Assembly (NCBI RefSeq): GCF_022811525.1
Contig: NZ_CP063982.1
Span: 2,232,001-2,296,000, forward strand
From: Orrella daihaiensis
GTDB taxonomy: Bacteria; Pseudomonadota; Gammaproteobacteria; Burkholderiales; Burkholderiaceae_B
DNA length: 64,000 bases
Reading direction: 5' to 3'
Part shown: positions 43,369-51,918 of the stretch, piece after piece
Layout: every line of letters starts with the position of its first letter
Numbering within the stretch: the first letter of the stretch is position 1
Notes under the pieces: generated by a model
The model's database searches: none
What the model was told of the DNA's origin: nothing
The model's input: the letters and a program-made list of their open reading frames with translations, nothing else
Translations under genes and position numbers: made by a program

Positions 43369-44334
43369 ATGAACACAACAACTGTTACGACTGCCACCTC
43401 CAATTCGATGTCGACATTCACCAAACTGTCCATCGTGATTTTTGTGTTGCTAGCGCTGCTTCCATTTCAGAACTTTGTTTATGACTTGTTCATGATGAAA
43501 GTGTTCTGTTTCGCGATATTTGCCGCCGCACTGAATCTCTTGCTCGGTTACGCAGGCTTACTATCGTTTGGGCATGCCGCGTTTTTCGGCTCTGCCTCCT
43601 ACGTCACGGCCCATGCCATGAAGGAATGGGGTGTGACCCCTGAGATTGGCCTGTTCATTGGTGTCATTTGCTCAACGGCACTGGGCTATGTATTTGGCTA
43701 TCTAGCCATTCGTCGTCAGGGCATTTATTTTGCAATGATTACGCTGGCTTTGGCTCAGATTATCTACTTCTTGGCGACACAAGTGCCGTTTACCAATGGC
43801 GAAGACGGCATCCAGGGCGTACCTCGTGGCGAATTCCTTGGCTTGATCGACTTGAGCCCTTCTTCACATATGTACTGGTTCTCACTCGGCGTGTTTGCGC
43901 TGGCTTTCTTGCTGGTGATGCGAGTAGTGCGCTCGCCGTTTGGCCAAGTTCTTAAGTCCATCCGCGAAAACGAGCCTCGTGCCATCTCGCTCGGGTATGA
44001 CGTAGATCGCTACAAGCTAATGGCTTTCACGATTTCGGCTGGTCTGGCTGGATTGGGCGGTGGTCTGAAAGCGTTGGTGCTGCAACTGGCCTCACTGACG
44101 GACGTTGCCTGGCAGATGTCCGGTGAAGCTGTGCTTATGACCATTCTAGGGGGCATTGGCACCCTGTGGGGTCCAATCGCTGGTGCCGCAGTGATCATCA
44201 ACCTGCAAAACTACCTGGCCAACTTGGGTGGCTGGAGCACAATTGCCACGGGTGCGATCTTTGTGGTCTGCGTGCTGGCATTTCGCCGCGGCATTGTGGG
44301 CGAGATCGCACATCGATTGAAGATACAGCTGTAA
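43369..44334 (+). CDS. livM: Liv-type ABC transporter permease (LivM-like)
   Basis: 321 residues from the ATG at 43369; upstream in-frame codons overlap livH. Signature LNLLLGYAGLLSFGHAAFFGSASYVTAHAM and the coupling block RVVRSPFGQVLKSIRENEPRAISLGYDVDRYKLMAF. About ten membrane helices. Last gene of the livG-F-J-H-M operon, closed by a strong terminator at 44371. Confidence 0.93.
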   Translation: MNTTTVTTATSNSMSTFTKLSIVIFVLLALLPFQNFVYDLFMMKVFCFAIFAAALNLLLGYAGLLSFGHAAFFGSASYVTAHAMKEWGVTPEIGLFIGVICSTALGYVFGYLAIRRQGIYFAMITLALAQIIYFLATQVPFTNGEDGIQGVPRGEFLGLIDLSPSSHMYWFSLGVFALAFLLVMRVVRSPFGQVLKSIRENEPRAISLGYDVDRYKLMAFTISAGLAGLGGGLKALVLQLASLTDVAWQMSGEAVLMTILGGIGTLWGPIAGAAVIINLQNYLANLGGWSTIATGAIFVVCVLAFRRGIVGEIAHRLKIQL

Positions 44335-44370
44335 ATCGGATACCAAGCGTTCTCAGCTAACGCGGGTAAT

Positions 44371-44407
44371 AACAGGGGATGATCTTGATCATCCCCTGTT
44401 ACTTTTT
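44371..44407 (+). terminator. Rho-independent terminator after the Liv operon
   Basis: AACAGGGGATGATC (44371-44384) and its exact complement (44387-44400) followed by AC and TTTTT. A 14 bp arm pair; strong, unambiguous terminator ending the livM transcript. Confidence 0.9.
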
Positions 44408-44446
44408 GATCATCGAGAGCAAATCAGAACTTCGAGGCACTGTATT

Positions 44447-45244
44447 GTGAAACCGCTCATCAAGTTACCCACAGCAATAGCAGCCAACATCGAATACGTG
44501 CTGTGCGACATCGACGACACCGTGACTACCGAAGGCCACCTCACAGCCCAAGCCTACAGCGCCATGCAAAGCCTGCACGACGCCGGCATCCACGTAATTC
44601 CCATCACAGGCCGGCCTGCTGGTTGGTGCGACCACATCGCCCGCATGTGGCCAGTTTCAGCTGTGGTCGGCGAGAACGGTGCATTTTTTATGCGCTACGA
44701 CCACAGCGCACGGAAGATGGAACAACAGTTCTGGACCGATGCGGGAACTCGGGAATCAAACCGACAAAAGCTCGATTTGTTGGCTAAAACCATCCTTGCC
44801 AAAGTTCCAGGTTGCGCATTAGCTAGCGATCAGCCTTATCGCATCGCGGACTTGGCCATCGACTTCTGTGAGGATGTTGAGCCGTTACCTGAATCAGCAA
44901 TTGAAGAAATTGTGTCGTTTTTCAAGGCAGCTGGAGCCACAGCCAAGGTTAGCTCCATTCATGTTAACGGTTGGTTTGGCCAATATGACAAACTCACCAT
45001 GACCAAACAGTTGTTTGTCGACGTATTTGGACAAGTCATCACTGACTTGCAAGAGAAGATTCTGTTTATCGGTGATTCCCCAAACGATGCACCCATGTTC
45101 GGATTTTTTGACAATTCGGTGGGTGTGGCCAATGTTCGGGACCAGATCCATCGATTGCAACACCTGCCCAAGTTTGTCTGCCAAAACCGTGGGGGTGCTG
45201 GGTTTGCAGAAATGGCAACCTATCTGCTCACAACGAGAAAATAG
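44447..45244 (+). CDS. HAD-superfamily hydrolase (Cof type)
   Basis: 265 residues, GTG start. Motif I CDIDDTVTTEG with the nucleophile Asp (unusual DIDDT form), motif II ITGRPAGW, motif III a Lys near KLTM, motif IV FIGDSPNDAPMF. The C2-type cap of Cof hydrolases lies between motifs II and III. These act on sugar phosphates, mannosyl-3-phosphoglycerate or similar small phosphoesters. It sits between the Liv operon terminator and the PhoB-box promoter of the Ugp-like operon, and is probably its own unit. Confidence 0.85.
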   Translation: MKPLIKLPTAIAANIEYVLCDIDDTVTTEGHLTAQAYSAMQSLHDAGIHVIPITGRPAGWCDHIARMWPVSAVVGENGAFFMRYDHSARKMEQQFWTDAGTRESNRQKLDLLAKTILAKVPGCALASDQPYRIADLAIDFCEDVEPLPESAIEEIVSFFKAAGATAKVSSIHVNGWFGQYDKLTMTKQLFVDVFGQVITDLQEKILFIGDSPNDAPMFGFFDNSVGVANVRDQIHRLQHLPKFVCQNRGGAGFAEMATYLLTTRK

Positions 45245-45318
45245 CCAGCACAACAAATGCCAAGTATTGATTTAGGTGTCAGAGTTCGAGCTTCCTAACT
45301 AGGTGTTTCCCCTGATCG

Positions 45319-45337
45319 GTGTCACATACATGTCACA
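45319..45337 (+). promoter_or_regulatory. Putative PhoB box upstream of the Ugp-like operon
   Basis: Direct repeats TGTCAC (45320-45325) and TGTCAC (45331-45336), 11 bp apart, spacer ATACA; the whole matches the PhoB consensus CTGTCAT-A-W-A-W-CTGTCAY well. It starts 51 bp before the ugpC-like start. A small hairpin CCCTAC-N4-GTAGGG (45341-45356) follows. In enterics the ugp operon is PhoB-controlled, supporting the call. Confidence 0.7.
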
Positions 45338-45369
45338 CTGCCCTACTATCGTAGGGACTAAATATAAAT

Positions 45370-46398
45370 GTGACTGACATGACAGCTGTTGAATTCAAAC
45401 AAGTCAGCAAAACCTGGGGAAGTACGACTGCCTTGCAACCCACCGAGCTCGAACTTGGAGCCGGTGAGTTCTCGGTATTGCTTGGCCCCTCCGGTTGCGG
45501 CAAGACCACTACGTTGCGCCTAATTGCTGGGCTCGAAACGCCATCAACTGGCACCATCCGTATATTTGGCGACGATGTTACACATGCGCCGCCTGCTGCG
45601 CGCGGCGTTTCGATGGTGTTTCAAAACTATGCGCTATTTCCTCACCTCTCGGTTCAGGAGAACGTGGCCTTTGGCTTAAAAATCCGCAAGACTGAGAAAG
45701 GGGAGATTGAGGAACGGCTCTCACGAGTCTTAGATTTACTCGGTCTGGGTGCCTTGCGTGAACGCAAACCCTCCCAGTTATCTGGCGGGCAGCAACAGCG
45801 GGTGGCACTGGCTCGTGCCCTCGTGGCTGATGCCAGGCTTTGCCTGATGGATGAGCCGCTCTCTAATCTGGATGCGAAACTGCGCCAGTCCATGCGCGAA
45901 GAGCTCCGTGCGCTACAACAAAAGCTTGAATTGTCGTTGGTCTACGTCACACACGACCAAACCGAGGCCATGAGCATGGCTGACCGCGTGGTTTTGTTAA
46001 GAGACGGCAAGATTGAGCAAATCGCTTCGCCAACGGAAATCTACCAACAACCCGCTTCGCTATTTGTGGCGCAGTTCATCGGTAGCACCAAAATGAATGT
46101 GCTGCCAGTCAGGGACAAATGCATCGAGAGCACCGACGTTACAGTGTCGGCCCCAGAGAATGCCGTATCGCTTGGCATTCGTCCTGAAGACATTAGTTTT
46201 GAGGGGTCTGTGGATGCCACTGTCACCCATACTGAGTTCACCGGCGCTGACCTGCTTGTGCACATGCAGGTAGGCCACCACCCGATTACAGCTCGAGCCG
46301 ATGGCAAGGCTGTGATCCAACCCCACACGCAAGTCAAGCTGGGCTGGCAGCCGTCAAGCCAGCATTGGTTTGATGCCCAGGGCTTGCGTATTTCATAA
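45370..46398 (+). CDS. ugpC: Ugp-type ABC transporter ATP-binding protein
   Basis: 342 residues with GTG start (an ATG three codons later is also possible). Walker A GPSGCGKTT, signature LSGGQQQRVALARAL, Walker B LCLMDEPLSNLD, and a C-terminal OB/TOBE domain (about 240-342) as in UgpC, MalK and PotA. First gene of a C-B-A-E order, unlike B-A-E-C of E. coli. PhoB-box match upstream supports glycerol-3-phosphate or a glycerophosphodiester as substrate. Confidence 0.85.
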   Translation: MTDMTAVEFKQVSKTWGSTTALQPTELELGAGEFSVLLGPSGCGKTTTLRLIAGLETPSTGTIRIFGDDVTHAPPAARGVSMVFQNYALFPHLSVQENVAFGLKIRKTEKGEIEERLSRVLDLLGLGALRERKPSQLSGGQQQRVALARALVADARLCLMDEPLSNLDAKLRQSMREELRALQQKLELSLVYVTHDQTEAMSMADRVVLLRDGKIEQIASPTEIYQQPASLFVAQFIGSTKMNVLPVRDKCIESTDVTVSAPENAVSLGIRPEDISFEGSVDATVTHTEFTGADLLVHMQVGHHPITARADGKAVIQPHTQVKLGWQPSSQHWFDAQGLRIS

Positions 46399-46414
46399 CC
46401 CACGGAGATCTGCA

Positions 46415-47695
46415 ATGAAAAAGCTCGTCAGCCTTGCATCAACGCTAGCGGCTAGCCTGTGCGTGAGCACAGCGGCCCTGGCGCAAACCGAAGTATCTTT
46501 TTATTTCCCCGTTGCCGTTGGTGGCCCAGTCACTAAAATCATCGATGGCTACGCCGCTGAATTCAACAAAGAAAACCCGGACCTTAAAGTCGTACCAGTC
46601 TACGCAGGCAGCTATCAGGAAACCGTGGTTAAAGCCCTGACGGCGCACAAAGCCAATAAGCCTCCAGCGGCAGCTATCTTGTTGTCGACCGACACCTTCA
46701 CGCTGATTGATGAGGACGCCATTGTCCCATTTGATAATTTTGTGAAGACCGATGAAGAGCGCAAATGGATGAAAGACTTCTTCCCGGCGTTTTTGTTAAA
46801 CGGTCAGATTGACAACAAAACCTGGGGCATCCCGTTTCAGCGCTCGACGGTTGTGATGTACTGGAACAAACAGGCATTCAAAGAGGCAGGCCTAGATCCA
46901 AATACGGCTCCGCAAAACTGGGAGCAACTCGTCTCCATGGGGCAAAAGCTGACCAAGCGTGATGCCAGCGGCAATGTCGAGCGTTGGGGTATTCAGGTAC
47001 CCTCCAGCGGTTTCCCATATTGGCTATTCCAGGGTTTTAGCACCCAAAATGGCGCGATCCTCGCCAATTCTGAAGGTACGCAGGTGGCATTTGATGACCT
47101 TAAGGTCATTGAAGCGCTGCAGTTTTGGGTTGACCTGTCACAGAAGTACAAAATCCACCCGCCGGGTGTGGTGCAATGGGGAACGACGCCTGCTGACTTC
47201 ATGCAAGGCAAGTCCGCCATCATCTGGACCACCACTGGCAACCTGACCAACATCCGCAAGAACGCACCATTTGAGTTTGGTGTGGCGATGCTCCCAGAAA
47301 ACGTACGTCGTGGTTCACCCACTGGTGGGGGTAACTTCTTTATTTTCAAGAAAGCTCCTGAAGCTGAGCAGCAAGGTGCTTTTCGCTTTGCCAAGTGGCT
47401 GACACAGCCTGAGCGCGCTGCCCAGTGGAGTATCGATACCGGGTATGTCGCCGTGTCGCCAGCTGCTTATGAGACGCAGGCTCTCAAATCCTATGCAGCT
47501 GATTTCCCGCCAGCGGTGGTAGCGCGTGACCAATTACCATTCGCCGTGGCTGAATTGTCAACGCACGACAACCAGCGTGTCACCAAGGCATTAAACGATG
47601 GGCTGCAGGCCGCCCTGACCGGTGCCAAGACGCCACAGCAAGCAATGAAAGACGCTCAGGCTGAAGCCAACCGCATTTTGCGTGCTTATCGTTAA
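46415..47695 (+). CDS. ugpB: Ugp-like ABC transporter substrate-binding protein
   Basis: 426 residues from the ATG at 46415, with CGGAGA upstream and a signal peptide MKKLVSLASTLAASLCVSTAALA. The mature part, EVSFYFPVAVGGPVTKIIDGYAAEFNKENPDLKVVPVYAGSYQETVVKAL, and WGIPFQRSTVVMYWNKQAFKEAGLDP resemble UgpB. The Ugp assignment fits the PhoB box, but the same family contains maltose and other sugar binders. Followed by a hairpin at 47713. Confidence 0.82.
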   Translation: MKKLVSLASTLAASLCVSTAALAQTEVSFYFPVAVGGPVTKIIDGYAAEFNKENPDLKVVPVYAGSYQETVVKALTAHKANKPPAAAILLSTDTFTLIDEDAIVPFDNFVKTDEERKWMKDFFPAFLLNGQIDNKTWGIPFQRSTVVMYWNKQAFKEAGLDPNTAPQNWEQLVSMGQKLTKRDASGNVERWGIQVPSSGFPYWLFQGFSTQNGAILANSEGTQVAFDDLKVIEALQFWVDLSQKYKIHPPGVVQWGTTPADFMQGKSAIIWTTTGNLTNIRKNAPFEFGVAMLPENVRRGSPTGGGNFFIFKKAPEAEQQGAFRFAKWLTQPERAAQWSIDTGYVAVSPAAYETQALKSYAADFPPAVVARDQLPFAVAELSTHDNQRVTKALNDGLQAALTGAKTPQQAMKDAQAEANRILRAYR

Positions 47696-47712
47696 CCTAG
47701 TAGCCTAAATCG

Positions 47713-47737
47713 GTGGTCCGTTGTCTAAACGGACCAC
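47713..47737 (+). other. Intercistronic hairpin between ugpB-like and ugpA-like genes
   Basis: GTGGTCCGTT (47713-47722) and AACGGACCAC (47728-47737), a perfect 10 bp stem with a 5 nt loop. No T run, so not a terminator. It lies 18 bp after the binding-protein stop and 11 bp before the permease ATG, which has no clear ribosome site. Probably protects the 3' end of the ugpB-like message or limits permease expression. Confidence 0.75.
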
Positions 47738-47748
47738 TAGTCGCTCTG

Positions 47749-48624
47749 ATGAACATAAACTCCAAGCAACTTCAGGCTTATTTATTGCTTCTGCCCGCTT
47801 TTGTATTTTTGGTGGGCTTTACGCACTACCCTGCTTTGGCGACTATATTTGACAGCTTGATGTCAACGCCGCGCGCTGGTCGCGCCCCAGTATTCGTAGG
47901 CCTGGAAAACTATCAGGTCATGATTGAAGATCCGGTGTTCTGGAAGTCAGTCACCAACAACCTCTGGTTTGCACTAGCGACCATTCCCCTATCGATGGGG
48001 ATCGCCATTTTTATGGCGCTCTGGGTCAATGACAAGATTGCGGGACGCTCATTTTTACGGATGTCGTACTTCCTGCCGACAGTCTTGCCCATGATCGCCG
48101 TAGCAAACATCTGGATTTTCTTCTACACCCCTGACTATGGGCTGATCAATCAGGCGTTACAACTCTTCGGATTAAAGAGCCAGAACTTTCTGGGCAATCC
48201 CGATCTGGCGCTCGCCTCAGTCACTGTCGTAGCGATCTGGAAAGAGGCTGGCTTTTTCATGATTTTTTATCTGGCAGCATTGCAGACCCTAAGTCCGAGT
48301 TATCGGGAAGCTGCCCAGATTGAAGGGGCGTCAAAGTGGTACTTCTTCTGGAAAATTCAATGGCCACTGCTGATGCCAACCACTATTTTTGTGCTGGTCA
48401 ATGCGCTGATCAATGCCTTCCGTATGGTTGACCACATTTTTGTGATGACCAATGGCGGACCAAATAACGCGTCATCACTGCTGCTGTTTTACCTCTACGA
48501 GGTGGGCTTTAAGTTCTGGGATCGAGGCTACGCCTCAGCGCTCACCATGGTGCTGCTGGCAATCCTGGCCATTGTCGGGTTGTTGCAATTCTTTCTGCTC
48601 GACAAAAGGACGCACTACCGATGA
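47749..48624 (+). CDS. ugpA: Ugp-type ABC permease (UgpA-like)
   Basis: 291 residues from the ATG at 47749. A longer GTG start at 47713 would lie inside the hairpin and add 12 non-conserved residues. Six membrane helices; the EAA coupling loop is YREAAQIEGASKWYFFWKIQWPLL. Partner of the following permease, overlapping it by 4 bp. Confidence 0.88.
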   Translation: MNINSKQLQAYLLLLPAFVFLVGFTHYPALATIFDSLMSTPRAGRAPVFVGLENYQVMIEDPVFWKSVTNNLWFALATIPLSMGIAIFMALWVNDKIAGRSFLRMSYFLPTVLPMIAVANIWIFFYTPDYGLINQALQLFGLKSQNFLGNPDLALASVTVVAIWKEAGFFMIFYLAALQTLSPSYREAAQIEGASKWYFFWKIQWPLLMPTTIFVLVNALINAFRMVDHIFVMTNGGPNNASSLLLFYLYEVGFKFWDRGYASALTMVLLAILAIVGLLQFFLLDKRTHYR

Positions 48625-49466
48625 CAGCCCGCGCCTACACTGCAAAACCGGCTAGCAGCCTGACTGAAGCTGGATGGCTGGGCACTCTCGGTGCCTGGGT
48701 GTTGGCAATCGCCTGGATATTACCGCTGCTTTATGCTCTGTGGGCAGCCTTTCATCCAGCTGAATATGCGACTACGTTTTCTTGGTCAGCGCCATTGACA
48801 CTAGATAACTTTGTGGCCGCCTGGCACGCCGCACCTTTCCCGAGGTATTTCTTAAACACCATCATCCTAGTAACAGGTATCCTCGCCATTCAGTTATTCC
48901 TGTGCACGCTGGCCGCCTATGCATTTGCCCGTTATGAGTTTGCCGGCAGCAATGTGCTGTTCTCGCTGATGCTGGTGCAATTGATGGTGATGCCCGAAAT
49001 TCTGATTGTGCGCAACTATCAGACCTTGAGCTCTCTAGGCTTGGTCGATACCCTGTTTGGTATAGGTTTGCCCTACTTCGCTTCAGCGTTTGCCATTTTT
49101 TTGCTGCGCCAGACATTTAAGACCGTACCCAAAGAACTGGTAGAAGCAGCACAGATGGAAGGGGCATCGACGCTACAGATCCTTCGCCATGTCTACATCC
49201 CCTTGGCTAAACCGACTTATCTGGCGTTTTCTCTGGTGTCGGTGAGCCATCACTGGAATAATTTCCTTTGGCCACTGGTAGTCAGCAACTCGGTCGAATC
49301 ACGGCCATTGACGGTTGGCTTGCAAGTATTTTCTTCTGCCGATCAGGGTATTGACTGGTCGATTATCACGGCGGCAACATTGATGACATCGGCACCGCTT
49401 CTGATCGGATTCCTGATCTTCCAGAAGCAGTTTGTGCAGTCATTCATGCGAGCTGGCATCAAGTGA
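48621..49466 (+). CDS. ugpE: Ugp-type ABC permease (UgpE-like)
   Basis: 281 residues, six membrane helices, EAA loop VPKELVEAAQMEGASTLQILRHVYIPLAKP. The start overlaps ugpA by 4 bp (ATGA), so the two are coupled. Second membrane subunit of the transporter. Confidence 0.88.
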   Translation: MTARAYTAKPASSLTEAGWLGTLGAWVLAIAWILPLLYALWAAFHPAEYATTFSWSAPLTLDNFVAAWHAAPFPRYFLNTIILVTGILAIQLFLCTLAAYAFARYEFAGSNVLFSLMLVQLMVMPEILIVRNYQTLSSLGLVDTLFGIGLPYFASAFAIFLLRQTFKTVPKELVEAAQMEGASTLQILRHVYIPLAKPTYLAFSLVSVSHHWNNFLWPLVVSNSVESRPLTVGLQVFSSADQGIDWSIITAATLMTSAPLLIGFLIFQKQFVQSFMRAGIK

Positions 49467-49476
49467 GAAGCATTCG

Positions 49477-50334
49477 ATGAAACTTGTGACATGGAACACC
49501 CAGTGGTGCAAAGGCCTTGATGGCGTGGTCAGCGCTGAGCGTATCGTGGCAGGCGCGCACGCCATGGGCGACTTTGATGTGCTTTGCCTGCAAGAGATCT
49601 CACAGAACTACCCCAACCTGACCGGCGACACGCCACAAGACCAGCCCGCTGAGCTTGCACGACTCCTGCCAGGGTTTCATGTCGTATTTGGCGCGGCGAT
49701 CGACGAGCAGCCAACCCACACTGCAACCAGGCAGCGGTTCGGCAATCTCATTGCCTCTCGTCTGCCAATCCTGCAAATCCAGCACTTTGCTCTGCCCTCG
49801 CCCGTAGGCCCGGTTGCTCCCCACCCGTGGATGCCAAGGCAATGCACGGTTTGCACAGTTCAGGCGACGTGGGGTCCAGTGCGCATCATGACCACCCATC
49901 TGGAGTACTACAGCGAAATTCAGCGTCTGGCACAAGCCCAAGCCTTGAGACAAATTCACCAAGCCCTCTGTGACCAAGCCCAGCACCGTCCTTTGGTAGC
50001 ACCTGAAGAGGCAAACACACCTTATCAACCCAAGCCCTACACCACGGACGTGATCTTGTGTGGCGACTGCAATTTCGAGCCGCACAGCGATCCCTACGAA
50101 GCACTGACCACACCAGAACAAGCTCACGTATTTCATGATGCATGGTTGCTTGCCCATCCTGATGAATCGCATCCACCGACTTTCAGGCTGTACGACGACA
50201 CTTACGGGCCTGATGCAGTCAGTTGCGATTTTTGCTTTTTAAGCGAATCGGTAGCTAAAAGGCTTAAGGCCATCTCAGTTGACACCACCACGCAAGTATC
50301 CGATCATCAGCCGGTAATGATTGAACTTGAATAA
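49477..50334 (+). CDS. Endonuclease/exonuclease/phosphatase (EEP) family phosphodiesterase
   Basis: 285 residues from the ATG at 49477. The catalytic set of the EEP fold is present: N7 in VTWNTQW, E in VLCLQEIS, DxN in GDCNFEP, and the C-terminal SDHQPVMIEL. The family includes nucleases, sphingomyelinases and other phosphodiesterases. Its place 10 bp after ugpE, where E. coli has the glycerophosphodiesterase UgpQ, suggests it cuts the imported phosphodiester; this is inference. Confidence 0.85.
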   Translation: MKLVTWNTQWCKGLDGVVSAERIVAGAHAMGDFDVLCLQEISQNYPNLTGDTPQDQPAELARLLPGFHVVFGAAIDEQPTHTATRQRFGNLIASRLPILQIQHFALPSPVGPVAPHPWMPRQCTVCTVQATWGPVRIMTTHLEYYSEIQRLAQAQALRQIHQALCDQAQHRPLVAPEEANTPYQPKPYTTDVILCGDCNFEPHSDPYEALTTPEQAHVFHDAWLLAHPDESHPPTFRLYDDTYGPDAVSCDFCFLSESVAKRLKAISVDTTTQVSDHQPVMIELE

Positions 50335-50342
50335 TCCGGCAA

Positions 50343-50780
50343 ATGACACCCCCCGTTGATCGACCTACACAAGCGCTGCGTAAAGACTTTGAATTTTTTG
50401 AGGTTATCACCCTGCGATACGCCGATAACGACGGCTATGGCCATGTGAATAACGCTCACTACTATTCATTTTTTGATACGGCAGTTGAAGGTTATCTGAG
50501 AGCAAAAGGCATGCGTGATGTGCTCTCAGGTCAGATCTCAACCCCTGTAGTTGCCTCAAGCTGTCGCTATTTCGAGGAGGTGGCTTTCCCTGGCACGATT
50601 GCCGTTGGTGTCAAAATCGACCGCATTGGGCGCTCCAGCATCACGTATTTAGTCGCCGTCTTCGTTAACGATGAAGAGCTTGCCCGAGCACAGGGGACGT
50701 TCACGACAGTGGCTACATCCAAGGAAACTGGCGGACCAGTGGACGTACCTCTGGTTTTTCGGAAAGCGCACGAGAACTAA
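50343..50780 (+). CDS. Acyl-CoA thioesterase (hotdog fold, 4HBT type)
   Basis: 145 residues. LRYADNDGYGHVNNAHYYSFFDTAVEGYL is the 4HBT/YbgC motif (catalytic Asp with the HVNNA segment), and RYFEEVAFPGTIAVGVKIDRIGRSSITYLVAVF the central strands. Hydrolyses acyl-CoA esters in known members. It follows the EEP gene by 8 bp and is probably the last gene of the Ugp-like operon. Confidence 0.88.
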   Translation: MTPPVDRPTQALRKDFEFFEVITLRYADNDGYGHVNNAHYYSFFDTAVEGYLRAKGMRDVLSGQISTPVVASSCRYFEEVAFPGTIAVGVKIDRIGRSSITYLVAVFVNDEELARAQGTFTTVATSKETGGPVDVPLVFRKAHEN

Positions 50781-50813
50781 CTTGCTCGTGACTATTACCT
50801 GCTCTATCCGGTC

Positions 50814-51251
50814 TCACCAAAGCATAGGCACAAATCGCTTTGACCTTTGCCGATAAGCCTCATATTGTCGGAATTGCTTAATGAGCAGATGCTCTTCAAC
50901 TTCTGATTTGAACCACAACACAAGAACGAGAGCACCGCAGGAATACCAAGCCCACCAACCATCAATCACGGTTGCACAGCCAGCTGCAAACAGCATCAGA
51001 CTGCTGTACATCGGGTGTCTTATCCACTGATATGGTCCTTGAGTCACCAGCTGACCACCCTCTCTGGGTTCAGGAATAACATTGAAATTACCTGGACGAT
51101 TGACCGTCAGCGTCCAAATGCCAAGCGCAATCGATACCGCAAACAAAGTTGAACCTGTTACACCGAAAGTCAGATTGGGCCAGGCTTGATAAGCCTGCCA
51201 AACAAGAGCGGCCAACAAGCCAAATTGCGCGAACACTAGGCCGTAGGACAT
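50814..51251 (-). CDS. Membrane methyltransferase, ICMT/PEMT-like
   Basis: 145 residues, about four hydrophobic segments. NVIPEPREGGQLVTQGPYQWIRHPMYSSLMLFAAG contains the G-P-Y-x-x-x-RHPMY motif of isoprenylcysteine-carboxyl-methyltransferase-like and phospholipid methyltransferase proteins; E in the C-terminal VEEHLLIKQF completes the SAM-binding pattern. Substrate unknown. It occupies the place after rlmE where many betaproteobacteria have ftsH. Confidence 0.82.
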   Translation of the reverse strand: MSYGLVFAQFGLLAALVWQAYQAWPNLTFGVTGSTLFAVSIALGIWTLTVNRPGNFNVIPEPREGGQLVTQGPYQWIRHPMYSSLMLFAAGCATVIDGWWAWYSCGALVLVLWFKSEVEEHLLIKQFRQYEAYRQRSKRFVPMLW

Positions 51252-51265
51252 ATTTGAGACTCCAT

Positions 51266-51901
51266 CTATGCCTTTAGCCCCCGCGCCACCAGAAAAGTCT
51301 CGGAGGATTTGTCTCGCGAAGCCTTAGGCTTTCGTTCCACCACTTTGACGAACTGCGTTTTAAGGTTCTGCACGATCTGTGAAAAACCGCTGCCGTGAAA
51401 TGCCTTCATGATGAGCGCACCATCGGGCTTTAAATGCCTGGCAGCAAAATCCTGTGCGAGTTCACACACATGTGCAATGCGGGCCGAGTCAGCGCTAGCG
51501 ACACCAGTAAGGTTAGGGGCCATATCAGACAGCACCAGATCGACCGACTTACCTTGAAGTTTGTCTTCTAGCGTGCGTAGCACACTGTCCTCTCTAAAAT
51601 CACCCAGAATAAATTCGACACCCGCAATCGGTTCCATCTCCAGCATGTCTAATGCAATAATCTGACCGTTGATCGAACCGTCAGAACGCTTCAAACGCTC
51701 GCGAGCCACTTGTGACCAGCTTCCGGGCGTGGCGCCGAGATCGACCACCACATCACCTGGTTCAAGCAATTTTTCTGAGTCCAGGATCTCTAGAAGCTTG
51801 AAAGCAGCACGTGCCCGATAACCCTTTTGTTGGGCTAGCTTCACATAGGGATCCTGAATATGCTGATTTACCCAGTTTTTTGAGAATTTCTTTTTGGCCA
51901 T
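51266..51901 (-). CDS. rlmE: 23S rRNA (uridine-2'-O-)-methyltransferase RlmE (FtsJ)
   Basis: 211 residues from the ATG at 51901, start MAKKKFSKNWVNQHIQDPYVKLAQQKGYRARAAFKLLEI, typical of RlmE. SAM motif DLGATPGSWSQVA, then the conserved K-D-K-E catalytic residues spread over GYRARAAFK, VLSDMAPN and MKAFHGSG. It methylates U2552 of 23S rRNA. Divergent from yhbY with only 17 bp between the start codons, so the promoters overlap the coding ends. Confidence 0.95.
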   Translation of the reverse strand: MAKKKFSKNWVNQHIQDPYVKLAQQKGYRARAAFKLLEILDSEKLLEPGDVVVDLGATPGSWSQVARERLKRSDGSINGQIIALDMLEMEPIAGVEFILGDFREDSVLRTLEDKLQGKSVDLVLSDMAPNLTGVASADSARIAHVCELAQDFAARHLKPDGALIMKAFHGSGFSQIVQNLKTQFVKVVERKPKASRDKSSETFLVARGLKA

Positions 51902-51918
51902 TAACGTACAATCTCGAC

